A stretch of 64,000 nt of DNA from Haloarcula hispanica ATCC 33960 (GCF_000223905.1 NC_015948.1:930001-994000); one strand, 5' to 3'; numbered from the stretch's first letter, positions 25,437 through 34,625 are shown. Made by a program: numbers and translations. Notes: generated by a model not told the origin, from the letters alone.

Positions 25437-25549
25437 TCTTGCTCCTCGCTAATCCGGTCGCCCTAATAAAACGTGCGTTCCGCGACCGTCGCTGGTCACG
25501 CTCTTGCAGTCGCTACAGACCCGAGTGGAAAACTACAGCGGTGAGTCGA

Positions 25550-25816
25550 TTACAGGCGGCCGGTGCTCTCGACGGAGACCGACTCGACGTCATCGACGTT
25601 CGCAAAGGCCTCTTCGACGGCTTCCGTCCCGCCGGTGTCGTCAGGGACGATGACTGTCGGCGTCAGCGCGACGAGGCCGAACGCGACGTCCTCGCGCTCG
25701 AACCCGTTGATCTTCGTTCCTTCCGGAAGCACGCCCTCGAGACGCTCCTGCAGGTCGTCGAGGTCGACTTCGGGGCTTTCCGGCATGACCTTGATCTTGG
25801 CTGCTACTTTCCCCAT
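25550..25816 (-). CDS. ef1b: Translation elongation factor 1-beta
   Basis: An 88-residue nucleotide-exchange factor for aEF1-alpha. It has the family start [26 protein letters not shown], the conserved [11 protein letters not shown] and a C terminus [17 protein letters not shown] that forms the alpha-beta sandwich. Length agrees with archaeal EF-1 beta (about 88-90). It starts two bases after the stop of a small zinc-finger gene and shares its promoter. The longer in-frame reading from 25966 is a shadow of the zinc-finger gene. Confidence 0.93.
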   Translation of the reverse strand: MGKVAAKIKVMPESPEVDLDDLQERLEGVLPEGTKINGFEREDVAFGLVALTPTVIVPDDTGGTEAVEEAFANVDDVESVSVESTGRL

Positions 25817-25818
25817 TG

Positions 25819-25998
25819 TTATGGCCCCATGAAGCCGCAGTCCGGGCATTTGTAGAGGTTGCTCTGCTTCCGGCAGGTGGCACAGCGGTAGATCTGCTGT
25901 CCACAGTCCGGGCACTTGAACGCGGCGGCGTTCGTGCCGGCGATGTTGATGCCACACGAGACGCACTTGCGCGCCTGTTTCTGTTGGCTCTCGCTCAT
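25819..25998 (-). CDS. HVO_2753-type small zinc-finger protein
   Basis: A 59-residue protein with four CxxC knuckles (CVSCG, CPDCG, CATCR, CPDCG) that would bind two zinc ions. Length and motif order match the haloarchaeal HVO_2753 family of micro-proteins, whose Haloferax member affects swarming and biofilm formation. It is joined to the EF-1 beta gene with a two-base gap, hinting at a translation-linked role. A TATA-like cttttaac at 26021-26028 (minus: gttaaaag) predicts a transcript starting at the ATG itself (25998), so the longer frame from 26037 is rejected. Confidence 0.85.
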   Translation of the reverse strand: MSESQQKQARKCVSCGINIAGTNAAAFKCPDCGQQIYRCATCRKQSNLYKCPDCGFMGP

Positions 25999-26070
25999 AC
26001 CACTCCGTATCCGACCGCGGCTTTTAACGATTGCCAAACGCGACCGCCACCGCGAGTGACTGCCATGGCC

Positions 26071-26670
26071 CTAGTTCCCGGGCAGGATGTCCCCGAGCGC
26101 AGCGCCGATTGCCATGGGGACGAACGCCACGGCACAGATGCAGGCCGACTCGTAGACGACCGCAGGCTCGGTCGACCACTCGACCAGCCCCCAGCCAGTA
26201 AGCAGCGCGACGGAGACGACGAGTGCCGTCCCGGTGACGCCGACGAGTCGCCGCGGGATGAATCCGAAAATCGGGTTCGCCACCCGAACGTCCTGAAACT
26301 CGGCCACGTACAGAATGGAGATGACTAGCCCGACAGCGATAGCGACTGTCGCGGCGAGATACAGCGGGTGCTGGGCGATGTGTAGCCCGGCGTCGACTGT
26401 CCCGCCCTCGACAGCCATGGGAATCCCGAACAGCAGCGAGCCGAGCAGCGCCTCCGCGAGGTCGGACCGGCCGAAGCCCCAGACGACCCGGCCGAAGGTC
26501 GCTGGCTCGTGGTCCTGGGAATCCGCGGCCGCGCGCATCGCGTCCCGGACCTGCCGTCGCTCGTCTTCGGAGTCGACGAGCTGTTCCAGCTCCTGAAGTT
26601 CGTCGAACAGGGCCGCAAATTCGTCGTCATCTCCATCCGGTTCGACCGGAGGGCGGTTCGACTGGCTCAT
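26071..26670 (-). CDS. DUF2391-like integral membrane protein
   Basis: A 199-residue protein. Residues 1-60 are acidic and probably coiled-coil (FAALFDELQELEQLVDSEDERRQVRDAMRAAA). The remainder has four or five hydrophobic helices, including LAEALLGSLLFGIPMAVEG, LYLAATVAIAVGLVISILYVAEF and TGTALVVSVALLTGWGLVEW, with IFGFIPRRLVGVTG between. This agrees with the DUF2391 membrane family. Its ATG overlaps the stop of the upstream dehydrogenase-like gene (26667-26670), so the two form an operon. Function unknown. Confidence 0.7.
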   Translation of the reverse strand: MSQSNRPPVEPDGDDDEFAALFDELQELEQLVDSEDERRQVRDAMRAAADSQDHEPATFGRVVWGFGRSDLAEALLGSLLFGIPMAVEGGTVDAGLHIAQHPLYLAATVAIAVGLVISILYVAEFQDVRVANPIFGFIPRRLVGVTGTALVVSVALLTGWGLVEWSTEPAVVYESACICAVAFVPMAIGAALGDILPGN

Positions 26671-27539
26671 CTGAACTCGGGCTCGCTATCTCGCGTTGGG
26701 ACGTCCGGGTCCGGGTCGGCACCGGCCGTCGGGGTACCCTCCTCCCAGACGTAGAACCCCTCGCCGGTGACAGCGCCTCGCTGTCCGTCCTCGACCTTCC
26801 GGCGGAGCAACGCTGGTGGTTCGAACCGCTCGTCGAGCCGGTCGGCGAGGTCTTCGAGCGCGGTTAGCACTGTTTCCAGCCCGTGGCGGTCGGCCCGGAC
26901 GAGTGGCCCGTCGCGGTCTGAATCGCCACGCTCGAACGTGCGGTCGATATCTCGAATCCCCGCGACGCCGTCCTCGACCATCCGAACGGCTTCGGCAATG
27001 GTAGCGAGTTCGAGGCGTAGCGCGGCAAATCCCGGCGTGTCGCGGACGACGACCGGCGACGCGTCCAGGCTCTCGACGAAGTCGGTGACTCGGTCGCGGG
27101 TCGCCGCCGTCGTCTGTTCGGCGATGACCACCTCGACAATAGCGCCGTCCGGCGGGTCAACGAGGTTGAGGCCGACGGCCCGGTTCGGGCTCCGCAGGCC
27201 GGTCGCGACTGCGGTCACCGACATCGACGTGTCGCTGACGGCGATGAGCGTCTCATCCTCGACCATCGTCTCAGTTTCGGCGACCACTTCTCGGTGGCTG
27301 TCCGTCCCACCGTCGGTCGCGTCGATGACGATACCGCTGCCGCTGACGGCGCTTTCGAGTCCCGTGGTTCCGTCGATACCGGCCGAAACATCCCCGTTGA
27401 GTGCGTGCCGGATCTCGTCGACGCGGTCCATCACGTCCGTCGCATCCGTCCCCCGTAGACGTACCTCGTGGCCCGCACGGACACATCGCTGTGCGATATC
27501 CCGCCCCCGCCGTCCGGTTCCGAGTACGGCCACAATCAT
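26667..27539 (-). CDS. 3-hydroxyacyl-CoA dehydrogenase-like protein lacking the catalytic His
   Basis: A 290-residue protein with an N-terminal NAD-binding fold (IVAVLGTGRRGRDIAQRCVRAGHEVRLRGTD) and a C-terminal helical HCDH domain (VVRDTPGFAALRLELATIAEAVRMVEDGVAGIRDIDRTFERG). True enzymes have a catalytic His in a GxHFFNP motif; here the same place reads VGLNLVDPPDG, so the His is missing. It may bind CoA esters without oxidising them, or have a different reaction. It overlaps the DUF2391 gene by 4 bp. Annotation as dehydrogenase would rest on the fold only. Confidence 0.7.
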   Translation of the reverse strand: MIVAVLGTGRRGRDIAQRCVRAGHEVRLRGTDATDVMDRVDEIRHALNGDVSAGIDGTTGLESAVSGSGIVIDATDGGTDSHREVVAETETMVEDETLIAVSDTSMSVTAVATGLRSPNRAVGLNLVDPPDGAIVEVVIAEQTTAATRDRVTDFVESLDASPVVVRDTPGFAALRLELATIAEAVRMVEDGVAGIRDIDRTFERGDSDRDGPLVRADRHGLETVLTALEDLADRLDERFEPPALLRRKVEDGQRGAVTGEGFYVWEEGTPTAGADPDPDVPTRDSEPEFR

Positions 27540-27684
27540 GACTAAACCACTGTACGCTCCGGGTTAAGCCTTTACGCCACCGTCTGTCATGGTCCCGTCT
27601 CCGGTCCGTGTCGCTTGCTGACCAGACAGGTGGGCCGTGGGGCCGGCGGTGCGTTTTTTTACAACACCGGTTGTATCGCCGGCC

Positions 27685-28653
27685 ATGGATATCGGTGTAC
27701 TGACGGTCCCTCTGGGCGGACAGCCACTCGACGAGGCGCTGGCGTATCTCAGCGACCTAGGCGTCGATGCGGTCGAACTGGGCTGTGGCGGCTGGCCCGG
27801 CGACGACCACCTCGACAGGCAAGCGTATCTCGACAACGAGGACAAACAGGCCGAACTGCACGACCTGCTCGACGAGCACGACCTTCGGGTGAGCGCGCTG
27901 GCGACCCACAACAATCCGCTCCATCCCGACGACGACCAGGCCGCCGAGGCCGACCGGGAACTCCGGGAAGCGATCCGGCTGGCCGACCAGCTCGACGTGA
28001 ACACCGTTACGGGGTTCTCTGGCCTGCCTGCCGGCGGCCCGAACGACGAGGTGCCGAACTGGATCACCGCGCCGTGGCCGACCGAACACGCCGACGCCCA
28101 CGAGTATCAGTGGCGCGTCGCCGACGAGTACTGGTCGGACCTCGCGGCCCACGCCGGCGCACACGACGTGGACATCGCCATCGAGATGCATCCCAATATG
28201 CTGGTGTACGAACCCCGCGGGCTGCTCGAACTCCGCAGGCGGACGAACGACCGAATCGGCGCGAACTTCGACCCGTCGCATCTGTACTGGCAGGGCATCG
28301 ATGTGACCGAGGCCATCCGCCTGCTCGGCGAGCACGACGCCATCCACCACTTCCACGCCAAGGACACGAAGGTGTACGAGTCAAACGCCCGGGAGAAGGG
28401 CGTGCTAGACACCGCGCCGTACACAGACGAAGCGGACCGGTCGTGGCTGTTCCGCTCTATCGGCTATGGGCACGACGAATCCCACTGGAAGGATGTGGTG
28501 TCGACGCTGCGGATGGTCGGCTACGACGGTGCGCTCTCCATCGAACACGAGGACTCACTCACTAGCGCATGCGAGGGACTGGAGAAGGCCGTCGACGTGC
28601 TCGACCGCGCCGTCTTCGAGACCCAGCCCGGCGACGCCTACTGGGCGGAGTAG
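27685..28653 (+). CDS. Sugar phosphate isomerase/epimerase (xylose-isomerase-like TIM barrel)
   Basis: A 322-residue AP-endonuclease-2/IolE-like TIM barrel. It starts MDIGVLTVPLGGQPLDEALAYLSDLGVDAVELGCGGWPG and shows the metal-ligand segments of the family: IAIEMHPNM (Glu, His), GANFDPSHLYWQG (Asp, His), IHHFHAKDTK (His) and LSIEHEDSL (Glu). The substrate is probably a sugar or inositol derivative. A TTTTTTTA stretch at 27654-27661 predicts a transcript start at the ATG 27685, so the upstream reading from 27637 is rejected. A Gfo/Idh/MocA dehydrogenase at 29975 could act in the same pathway. Confidence 0.82.
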   Translation: MDIGVLTVPLGGQPLDEALAYLSDLGVDAVELGCGGWPGDDHLDRQAYLDNEDKQAELHDLLDEHDLRVSALATHNNPLHPDDDQAAEADRELREAIRLADQLDVNTVTGFSGLPAGGPNDEVPNWITAPWPTEHADAHEYQWRVADEYWSDLAAHAGAHDVDIAIEMHPNMLVYEPRGLLELRRRTNDRIGANFDPSHLYWQGIDVTEAIRLLGEHDAIHHFHAKDTKVYESNAREKGVLDTAPYTDEADRSWLFRSIGYGHDESHWKDVVSTLRMVGYDGALSIEHEDSLTSACEGLEKAVDVLDRAVFETQPGDAYWAE

Positions 28654-28746
28654 CCGATACGGCCACCAGCACGACCGTTTCTGGCACTTACGCTTATATA
28701 GTGTCTGTGTGATACTACGACTGGACTACCGTATCCAGTGACACTT

Positions 28747-29460
28747 ATGGACATCGAACTCACACACAAGCCCTCGTACACGCACGTCCGCGTTGCGCTC
28801 GACAGCGGCGAATCGATACTCGCGGAACCCGGCGCGATGGTCAGCCACTCGCCGACCATCGAGATCGAGACGACGACCAGCCGGGACGGCCTCCTCAGCT
28901 CCGCGAAGTCGATGCTCGGCGGTGAGTCGCTCCTAGCGAACGAGTTCACCGCGCAGGGCGGTTCGGGCACCCTGACCCTCGCGCCGCCGACACCGGGCGA
29001 CGTACACCATCACGAACTCACTGGCGAGACGCTGTACGCCGTCGACGGGGCGTTCCTCGCAGCCGACCCGGATATCGACATCGATTCGGAGTTCGGCGGC
29101 ATCAAGTCGATGCTGGCCGGCGCGAGCATCACGCCGCTGGCGCTGAAAGGGACCGGAAACGTCCTCATCGAGGCCTTCGGCGGGCTGGAAACCGTCGAAC
29201 TCGACGCCGGCGAGTCCTACACAATCGACAACGACCACGTCGTCGCCTGGGAGGAGTCAGTCAACTTTGACGCCCACCGCGTCGGCGGGCTGAAGTCGAC
29301 GTTACTCAGCGGTGAGGGGCTCGTGATGGACTTCACCGGTCCCGGAACGGTCTGGTATCAGACGCGCGGTCTCGACTCGTTCACCTCGGCTATCGCTGAC
29401 GCGCTGCCCGGGACGGGTGATAACGACGGTGACGCGTCCGGTCTGGACGACTTCATCTGA
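28747..29460 (+). CDS. AIM24 / TIGR00266-family protein
   Basis: A 237-residue beta-rich protein of the AIM24 family (LTHKPSYTHVRVALDSGESILAEPGAMVSHSPTIEIETTT; LFDELTGETLYAVDGAFLA-like centre; ESYTIDNDHVVAWEESVNFDAHRVGGLKSTLLSGEGLVMDFTGPGTVWYQTRG). Members are widespread, form a beta-helical prism, and have unknown biochemical function. A TATA box (ttatata, 28694-28700) predicts a transcript start near 28723, leaving a short leader; the GTG at 28738 in the same frame is the alternative start. Confidence 0.8.
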   Translation: MDIELTHKPSYTHVRVALDSGESILAEPGAMVSHSPTIEIETTTSRDGLLSSAKSMLGGESLLANEFTAQGGSGTLTLAPPTPGDVHHHELTGETLYAVDGAFLAADPDIDIDSEFGGIKSMLAGASITPLALKGTGNVLIEAFGGLETVELDAGESYTIDNDHVVAWEESVNFDAHRVGGLKSTLLSGEGLVMDFTGPGTVWYQTRGLDSFTSAIADALPGTGDNDGDASGLDDFI

Positions 29461-29491
29461 CTGTCGGAAGTCCGCTGGAGAACAGCCGCGT

Positions 29492-29872
29492 TCAGGAGAG
29501 TGCTTGCGTGATATCCGTCGACGACACCATGCCGACGTAGTCCTGATGCTCGTCGATGACGGGGAGGTGCTTGATGTCGTAGGTCGTCATCATCGCTGCG
29601 GCCTCGCCGAGTTCGAGCGAGGTCGTCACCCGCTCGACTGGCGACGTCATCACGTCGCCGACGGTCGCCGACGAGAGGTCCTTCCCGCTTGCGACGGCAT
29701 CAACGATGTCGGTGGTGGTGATGATACCCGCCTCTGCCCCCGGCACGAAGATGCCGTTGATGTTCTGCGCTTGCATCTGCGTCGCGGCCGCTTTGACGGT
29801 TTCGTCGGCAGAAATCGTCTCTAACGGCGTCGACATGATATCCTCGATACGAACGGTCGTTTCAGTGGCCAT
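29492..29872 (-). CDS. CBS-domain pair protein
   Basis: A 126-residue protein made only of two CBS motifs (IEDIMSTPLETISADETVKAAATQMQAQNINGIFV and VGDVMTSPVERVTTSLELGEAAAMMTTYDIKHLPVIDEHQDYVGMVSSTDI). Such stand-alone Bateman modules bind adenine nucleotides and act as sensors for a partner. The partner cannot be named from the neighbours. It is divergent from the Gfo/Idh/MocA gene across about 100 bp and convergent with the AIM24 gene. Confidence 0.87.
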   Translation of the reverse strand: MATETTVRIEDIMSTPLETISADETVKAAATQMQAQNINGIFVPGAEAGIITTTDIVDAVASGKDLSSATVGDVMTSPVERVTTSLELGEAAAMMTTYDIKHLPVIDEHQDYVGMVSSTDITQALS

Positions 29873-29974
29873 GGAGTATCAACACGGGCATCCGGTTTTG
29901 GCTTTTCCCTCGGGGCGGCCCGCTGCCCTGCCGTCACCATGAGCGTTATTTCGGCTCCGAGTGAACAGCCAGCT

Positions 29975-31084
29975 ATGACCCTCGATATCGGTATGCTCGG
30001 CTACCGCTTCATGGGCAAGGCCCACGCAAACGCGCTGGACCGCCTGCCCATGTTTTTCCCCGAAGCGCCCGCCGTCAACAAGGACGTGCTCGTCGGCCGC
30101 GACGAGGACGCGCTGGCCGACGCGGCCGACCAGTTCGGATTCGACCGGACTGCAACAGACTGGCGGGCTATCGTCGACGAGGTAGACGTGTTCTACAATC
30201 TCGGCCCGAACCACGTCCACGCCGAGCCGTCCATCGCGGCGCTAGAGGCCGGTACGCCGACGTTCTGCGAGAAACCGCTTGCGCCCACGCTCGATACGGC
30301 TGAGGAAATGGCCGAGGCCGCCGCGGACGCCGACGTGCCCGCGGGCGCGGCGTTCAACTATCGGTTCGTCCCGGCCATCCAGTACGCGAAGGGACTCATC
30401 GACGACGGCACACTCGGCGAGATTCACCACTTCCGCGGCCAGTACCTGCAGGACTGGCTGGTCGACTCCGACGCGCCGTGGTCTTGGCGCAACGACGCGG
30501 AGATGGCTGGCAGCGGGGCGCTCGGCGACCTCGGGTCGCACACCATCGACCTGGCCCGGTTCCTGCTTGGCGACACCGCCGGCGAGATAACCGATGTGAG
30601 CGGTCACCTCCAGACGTTCACCGAGGAGCGCCCCGTGGAGGGAAGCGACGAGACGCGACAGGTGACTGTCGATGACGCCTACAGCGCACAGCTTTCGTTC
30701 GACAGCGGCGCGATGGGAACGCTGGAGGCCTCCCGCGTCGCCAACGGCCACAAGAACGCCCACACCATCGAAATCGAGGGGTCGAAGGGCGCGATCAAGT
30801 TCGACCTCGAACGGCTGAACGAACTGCAGGTGCTGACCGAGGGCGACCGCGGCTTCCAGCAGGTGCTTATCACCGACGAAGACGACCCCTACGTCGACCA
30901 CTGGTGGCCCCCCGGCCACGTCATCGGCTGGGAGCACACGTTCGTCCACGAGAATTACGAGTTCCTCTCGGCCGTGGCCGATGGCAGGCAACAGGAGCCG
31001 TCCTTCGCCGACGGCCTCGCCGCACAGCGAGTCCTCGACGCCATCGAACAAAGTGACGACCGCGGCGAGCGGGTCAGCCTGTAG
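29975..31084 (+). CDS. Gfo/Idh/MocA-family oxidoreductase
   Basis: A 369-residue NAD(P)-dependent sugar or inositol dehydrogenase-like protein. The N-terminal Rossmann fold (IGMLGYRFMGKAHANALDRLP) is followed by VFYNLGPNHVHAEPSIAALEAGTPTFCEKPLAPTLDTAEEM, holding the EKP motif with the Lys that binds substrate, and GSGALGDLGSHTIDLARFLLGD with the catalytic His region. A TTATTT box (29946-29951) predicts a leaderless transcript at ATG 29975, so the earlier start 29939 is unlikely. Substrate unknown. Confidence 0.85.
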   Translation: MTLDIGMLGYRFMGKAHANALDRLPMFFPEAPAVNKDVLVGRDEDALADAADQFGFDRTATDWRAIVDEVDVFYNLGPNHVHAEPSIAALEAGTPTFCEKPLAPTLDTAEEMAEAAADADVPAGAAFNYRFVPAIQYAKGLIDDGTLGEIHHFRGQYLQDWLVDSDAPWSWRNDAEMAGSGALGDLGSHTIDLARFLLGDTAGEITDVSGHLQTFTEERPVEGSDETRQVTVDDAYSAQLSFDSGAMGTLEASRVANGHKNAHTIEIEGSKGAIKFDLERLNELQVLTEGDRGFQQVLITDEDDPYVDHWWPPGHVIGWEHTFVHENYEFLSAVADGRQQEPSFADGLAAQRVLDAIEQSDDRGERVSL

Positions 31085-31131
31085 GGCCGCGAACCGAAAC
31101 CCCCTTTCGGCGGCCACTGGTAGGTCCTGGC

Positions 31132-32313
31132 ATGCTCTCTATCGCGCTGGCCGGCAAACCGAACGCCGGCAAGTCTACTTTCTACAAGGCGGCCACGATG
31201 GCCGACGTCGACGTCGGCAACTACCCGTTCACGACCATCGACGCCAACCGCGGCGTCAGCCACGTCCGAACGGACTGCCCCTGTCTCGACCGGGAGGAAC
31301 GCTGTGGTGACGATAACTGCCGGGACGGCAAGCGCTACGTCCCGGTGGAGCTCATCGACGTGGCCGGCCTCGTCCCCGGCGCACACGAGGGCCGCGGCCT
31401 CGGCAACCAGTTCCTCGACGAGCTGTCGACCGCCGACGTAATTCTCAACGTCGTCGACGCCTCCGGCGGGACCGACGCCGAGGGCGAACCGGTCGAGGTC
31501 GGCGAGCACGACCCCGTCGAGGACGTGCACTTCGTCGAGGAGGAGATGGACCTGTGGCTCGCCAGCATCGTCGAGCGAAACTGGGAGTCCATCGAACGGC
31601 AGTCCCGCTCGCCGGATTTCAAACTCGACGAGTCGCTCGTGGATATGCTGGCCGGTGTCGGGGCCTCCGAACTCGACGTGGCACGGACGCTCCGTGACCT
31701 AGAGTACCCCGAGGACCCCATCGCCTGGACCGACGAGCACCGCGAAGCACTGGCGACAGAGATACGCCAGCGGACGAAGCCGCTCGTCGTCGTCGCGAAC
31801 AAGGCCGATATCGCTCCGGAGGGAAACATCGAAGCCCTGCAGGAAGCCGCCGACGTGGTCGTGCCCGCGACCGCCGACGGCGAACTCGCGTTGCGCAACG
31901 CCGCACAGGCTGGCGTCATCGACTACGACCCGGGCGACCCGGACTTCGATATCGTCGGCGACGTGAGCGACCAGCAACGAGAGGGGCTGAACCGCATCCG
32001 TGGCGTGATGGACGACTGGGGCGGCACCGGCGTTCAGGGCGCTCTCGACACCGCCGTCTACGACCTGCTCGACCATCTGACGGCCTACCCCGTCCAGAAC
32101 GAAACGCACTGGACCGACGGCCAGGAGAACGTCCTCCCCGACGCGTTCCTGCTGCGCCAGGGCGCAACGCCCAAAGACCTCGCCTACGCCGTCCACTCCG
32201 ACATCGGCGACGGGTACATCCACGCCGTCGACGCCCGCGAGAACCGGCGCATCAGCGATGAGACGGAACTTGAGGAGGGAGCGGTCATCAAAATCGTCAG
32301 CGACGCGAACTGA
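31132..32313 (+). CDS. YchF/Obg-related GTPase (archaeal type)
   Basis: A 393-residue P-loop NTPase. G1 is ALAGKPNAGKSTFYKA, G3 is LIDVAGLVPGAHEGRGLGNQFLDEL, G4 is VVVANKADI, and the C terminus is a TGS domain (FLLRQGATPKDLAYAVHSDIGDGYIHAVDARENRRI). A four-Cys insert (CPCLDREERCGDDNC) typical of the archaeal/eukaryotic branch may bind zinc. Relatives bind ribosomes and hydrolyse ATP or GTP as translation-associated switches. It lies 47 bp downstream of the Gfo/Idh gene and probably has its own promoter. Confidence 0.9.
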   Translation: MLSIALAGKPNAGKSTFYKAATMADVDVGNYPFTTIDANRGVSHVRTDCPCLDREERCGDDNCRDGKRYVPVELIDVAGLVPGAHEGRGLGNQFLDELSTADVILNVVDASGGTDAEGEPVEVGEHDPVEDVHFVEEEMDLWLASIVERNWESIERQSRSPDFKLDESLVDMLAGVGASELDVARTLRDLEYPEDPIAWTDEHREALATEIRQRTKPLVVVANKADIAPEGNIEALQEAADVVVPATADGELALRNAAQAGVIDYDPGDPDFDIVGDVSDQQREGLNRIRGVMDDWGGTGVQGALDTAVYDLLDHLTAYPVQNETHWTDGQENVLPDAFLLRQGATPKDLAYAVHSDIGDGYIHAVDARENRRISDETELEEGAVIKIVSDAN

Positions 32314-32349
32314 GCGCGCGGACGGCGCTACAACCGCCATCTCGGCCAC

Positions 32350-33276
32350 CTATTTCGGCAGCAGGTCCCGAAGCGTTGCCCGAATATCCTCGCTCCCGGG
32401 ACTCTGTGGCACTTGCCCGAGCACGTCCTGACCGAGTCGCTCTGTCGTCGCACCGACTGAAAGCCTGTCCAAGAGCGACCCGTATTTTAGCGCCAGTCGC
32501 GGCGACACGTCGAACAGCAGGTCACGCTTCCCGATGAGCGAATGGGTTATCGACAGAATTTCGACGGCGTTGTCGACGTACTGCTGTCTGGCGTCGTCGT
32601 CACCGTAGCCAGCCAGCGCAGCCAGCAGGAACCCCTCCAGTTCGGCCTCGCGGTCGTGCAGCGCCGGCGGGTCCGAGAGCATCGTCGTCCCGTCGGGCCG
32701 TTCCGGGAGCATGCTCCGGCGGGGCGCATACGAGAGGACCGCGCCGGTGGTGGGCGTGGTTGCAGCGGGCAGTGGTACAGACAGGCGCTTCGAGGGGTCC
32801 GTGTCGGTGAAGACGACGTGGAAGTTCGCCGGTTCGCCGCGCACCGGCTCGTCCCAGCCGTCTGGAACGTGCTCGTAGCCGCGCCGGAGCGCCTCCCGAA
32901 GCGTGCGCACAATCCGCCCGCCGTCGCCCTGGAGTTCCAGATGGAGCACGACGGGACCGTCGCCGCTCTCGTCGATGAGAGACCACAGGGCCGGAAGCGC
33001 GTCCGCAGCGCCAGCCGAGAGTTCGTAGCAGACGGCGTCTCGCTCTGCAGCCAGCAGCCGGGCGAGCGTGCCGCCGCGCCAGCCGGTCAGGTCGGCCACG
33101 TAGAACCACGGGATGGTGTGTATTGGGCCGACTGCGGCGTCGCCGGCCGCCGTGTCGATAGTTGGTGGGACGGTCTCCAGATAGCTATCAATAGTCGCCA
33201 GTTCGGGCGCGAAATACTCGGTCGTCGCTGGGGGGAGGTCGGTCGTCCGGCGACGGTGGTCGTCGAGTGAGGCCAT
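32350..33276 (-). CDS. Uncharacterised haloarchaeal protein beside hisD
   Basis: A 308-residue acidic protein I do not recognise. It starts MASLDDHRRRTTDLPPATTEYFAPELATIDSYLETVPPTID and has an internal segment VVLHLELQGDGGRIVRTLREALRRGYEHVPDGWDEPVRGEPANFHVVFTDTD that looks like an alpha/beta sheet core, then a helical C-terminal part with LFDVSPRLALKYGSLLDRLSVGATTERLGQDVLGQV. No signal or membrane segment is present. Its codon use matches neighbours and the frame is intact. It is divergent from hisD with 77 bp between starts. A NurA-like nuclease was considered but the catalytic Asp motifs are not visible. Confidence 0.65.
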   Translation of the reverse strand: MASLDDHRRRTTDLPPATTEYFAPELATIDSYLETVPPTIDTAAGDAAVGPIHTIPWFYVADLTGWRGGTLARLLAAERDAVCYELSAGAADALPALWSLIDESGDGPVVLHLELQGDGGRIVRTLREALRRGYEHVPDGWDEPVRGEPANFHVVFTDTDPSKRLSVPLPAATTPTTGAVLSYAPRRSMLPERPDGTTMLSDPPALHDREAELEGFLLAALAGYGDDDARQQYVDNAVEILSITHSLIGKRDLLFDVSPRLALKYGSLLDRLSVGATTERLGQDVLGQVPQSPGSEDIRATLRDLLPK

Positions 33277-33353
33277 AGACGGTGTAGGCCCGAGTGCCGG
33301 AAAACGCTGACGAGAAGGGAAACCCGTTTTTTGCCCCGTCCCGAACCAGGGGT

Positions 33354-34625
33354 ATGAACGTACGGACGATAGCCGACCTGGGGCCCGACGAGCGGGCCGC
33401 TTTCTTCGACCGCGACGCCGGTGTCGACGCCGTCAGAGACGATGTACGCGATATTGTCTCGCAGGTCCACGAGGAGGGCGACGTGGCGCTCCGGCGCTTC
33501 GCCGAGGAGTTCGACGACGTGTCGGTGGGCAACATCGACATCACGGACGCCGCCGAGCGAGCCTACGAAGAAATCGACGACGACGTGTGCGACGCTATCG
33601 AGGACGCCGCGGCGAACATCCGCGCGTTCCACGAGCGACAGGTCCCCGAGGACTGGCGCGACGACTTCGAGGGGCGGGAACTCGGTCGGCGGTACCGGCC
33701 GCTTGACAGCGCCGGCGTGTACGCGCCCGGCGGCACGGCGGCGTACCCCTCCAGCGCGCTGATGGGCGTCATCCCGGCGAAGGTCGCCGGCGTCGAGCAC
33801 GTCGCCGTCGCCACCCCGCCAGCCGAGGAGGTCAACCCCGTCACGCTGGCGGCCATCCACGTCGCTGGCGCTGACGCCGTCTACCAGGTCGGCGGCGCAC
33901 AGGCCATCGCGGCGCTGGCCTACGGGACCGAGACGGTCAGCGCGACGGACATCGTCGTCGGCCCCGGCAACCGCTGGGTCACAGCGGCGAAGGCCGAGGT
34001 CCGTGGCGACGTTGCCATCGACTTCCTCGCCGGCCCCTCCGAAATCATGGTCGTCGCCGACGGCGACGCGGACGCGGAACTGGTCGCGGCCGACCTCGTC
34101 GCACAGGCCGAACACGATGAGAACGCCTCCGTCGTCGCCGTCACCGACGACGAGACCCTCGCCGAGCAGGTCGTCGATGCCGTTGACGAGCAGGCTGACG
34201 GCCGGGAGCGCGAGGCAGTCATCCGCGCCGCACTGGACAACGACGCATCTGGCGTCCTCCTCGCTCGTTCGATGAGCGAAGCCGTCCTCTTCGCCGAGGA
34301 GTACGCCGCCGAACACCTCTCGATTCAGGCCGCTGACGACGAATCGCTCCTCGAACGGATTCCCTCCGCCGGGTCCGTGTTCCTCGGCCCGTACAGCCCC
34401 GTTGCAGCCGGCGACTACGCGACCGGGACGAACCACGTCTTGCCGACCGGCGGCAACGCGCGGGTCACCGGCGGTCTCTCCGTAGACACGTTCGTCCGGT
34501 CGACGACTGTCCAGCGCCTCTCGGAGGACTCGCTGAGCGATATTTCGGACACGATTACGACTCTCGCCGAAGCCGAAGGGCTGGAAGCCCACGCCGAGAG
34601 CGTCCGCAAACGGTTCGAGGAGTAA
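33354..34625 (+). CDS. hisD: Histidinol dehydrogenase
   Basis: A 423-residue zinc enzyme that oxidises L-histidinol to histidine in two steps, ending histidine biosynthesis. Recognisable segments are GRRYRPLDSAGVYAPGGTAAYPSSALMGVIPAKVAGV, VYQVGGAQAIAALAYGT, DIVVGPGNRWVTAAKAEV, IDFLAGPSEIMVVAD, LVAQAEHDENAS and the C-terminal EEYAAEHLSIQ. The canonical order is intact. A TTTTTT box (33327-33332) is at the correct distance for a leaderless start at 33354. No other his gene is adjacent, as is usual for scattered archaeal his genes. Confidence 0.93.
   Translation: MNVRTIADLGPDERAAFFDRDAGVDAVRDDVRDIVSQVHEEGDVALRRFAEEFDDVSVGNIDITDAAERAYEEIDDDVCDAIEDAAANIRAFHERQVPEDWRDDFEGRELGRRYRPLDSAGVYAPGGTAAYPSSALMGVIPAKVAGVEHVAVATPPAEEVNPVTLAAIHVAGADAVYQVGGAQAIAALAYGTETVSATDIVVGPGNRWVTAAKAEVRGDVAIDFLAGPSEIMVVADGDADAELVAADLVAQAEHDENASVVAVTDDETLAEQVVDAVDEQADGREREAVIRAALDNDASGVLLARSMSEAVLFAEEYAAEHLSIQAADDESLLERIPSAGSVFLGPYSPVAAGDYATGTNHVLPTGGNARVTGGLSVDTFVRSTTVQRLSEDSLSDISDTITTLAEAEGLEAHAESVRKRFEE

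Noticed and set aside
32350-33276. NurA-type nuclease
   Set aside because: The N-terminal Asp and other catalytic residues of NurA cannot be identified, so only a general uncharacterised label is used.
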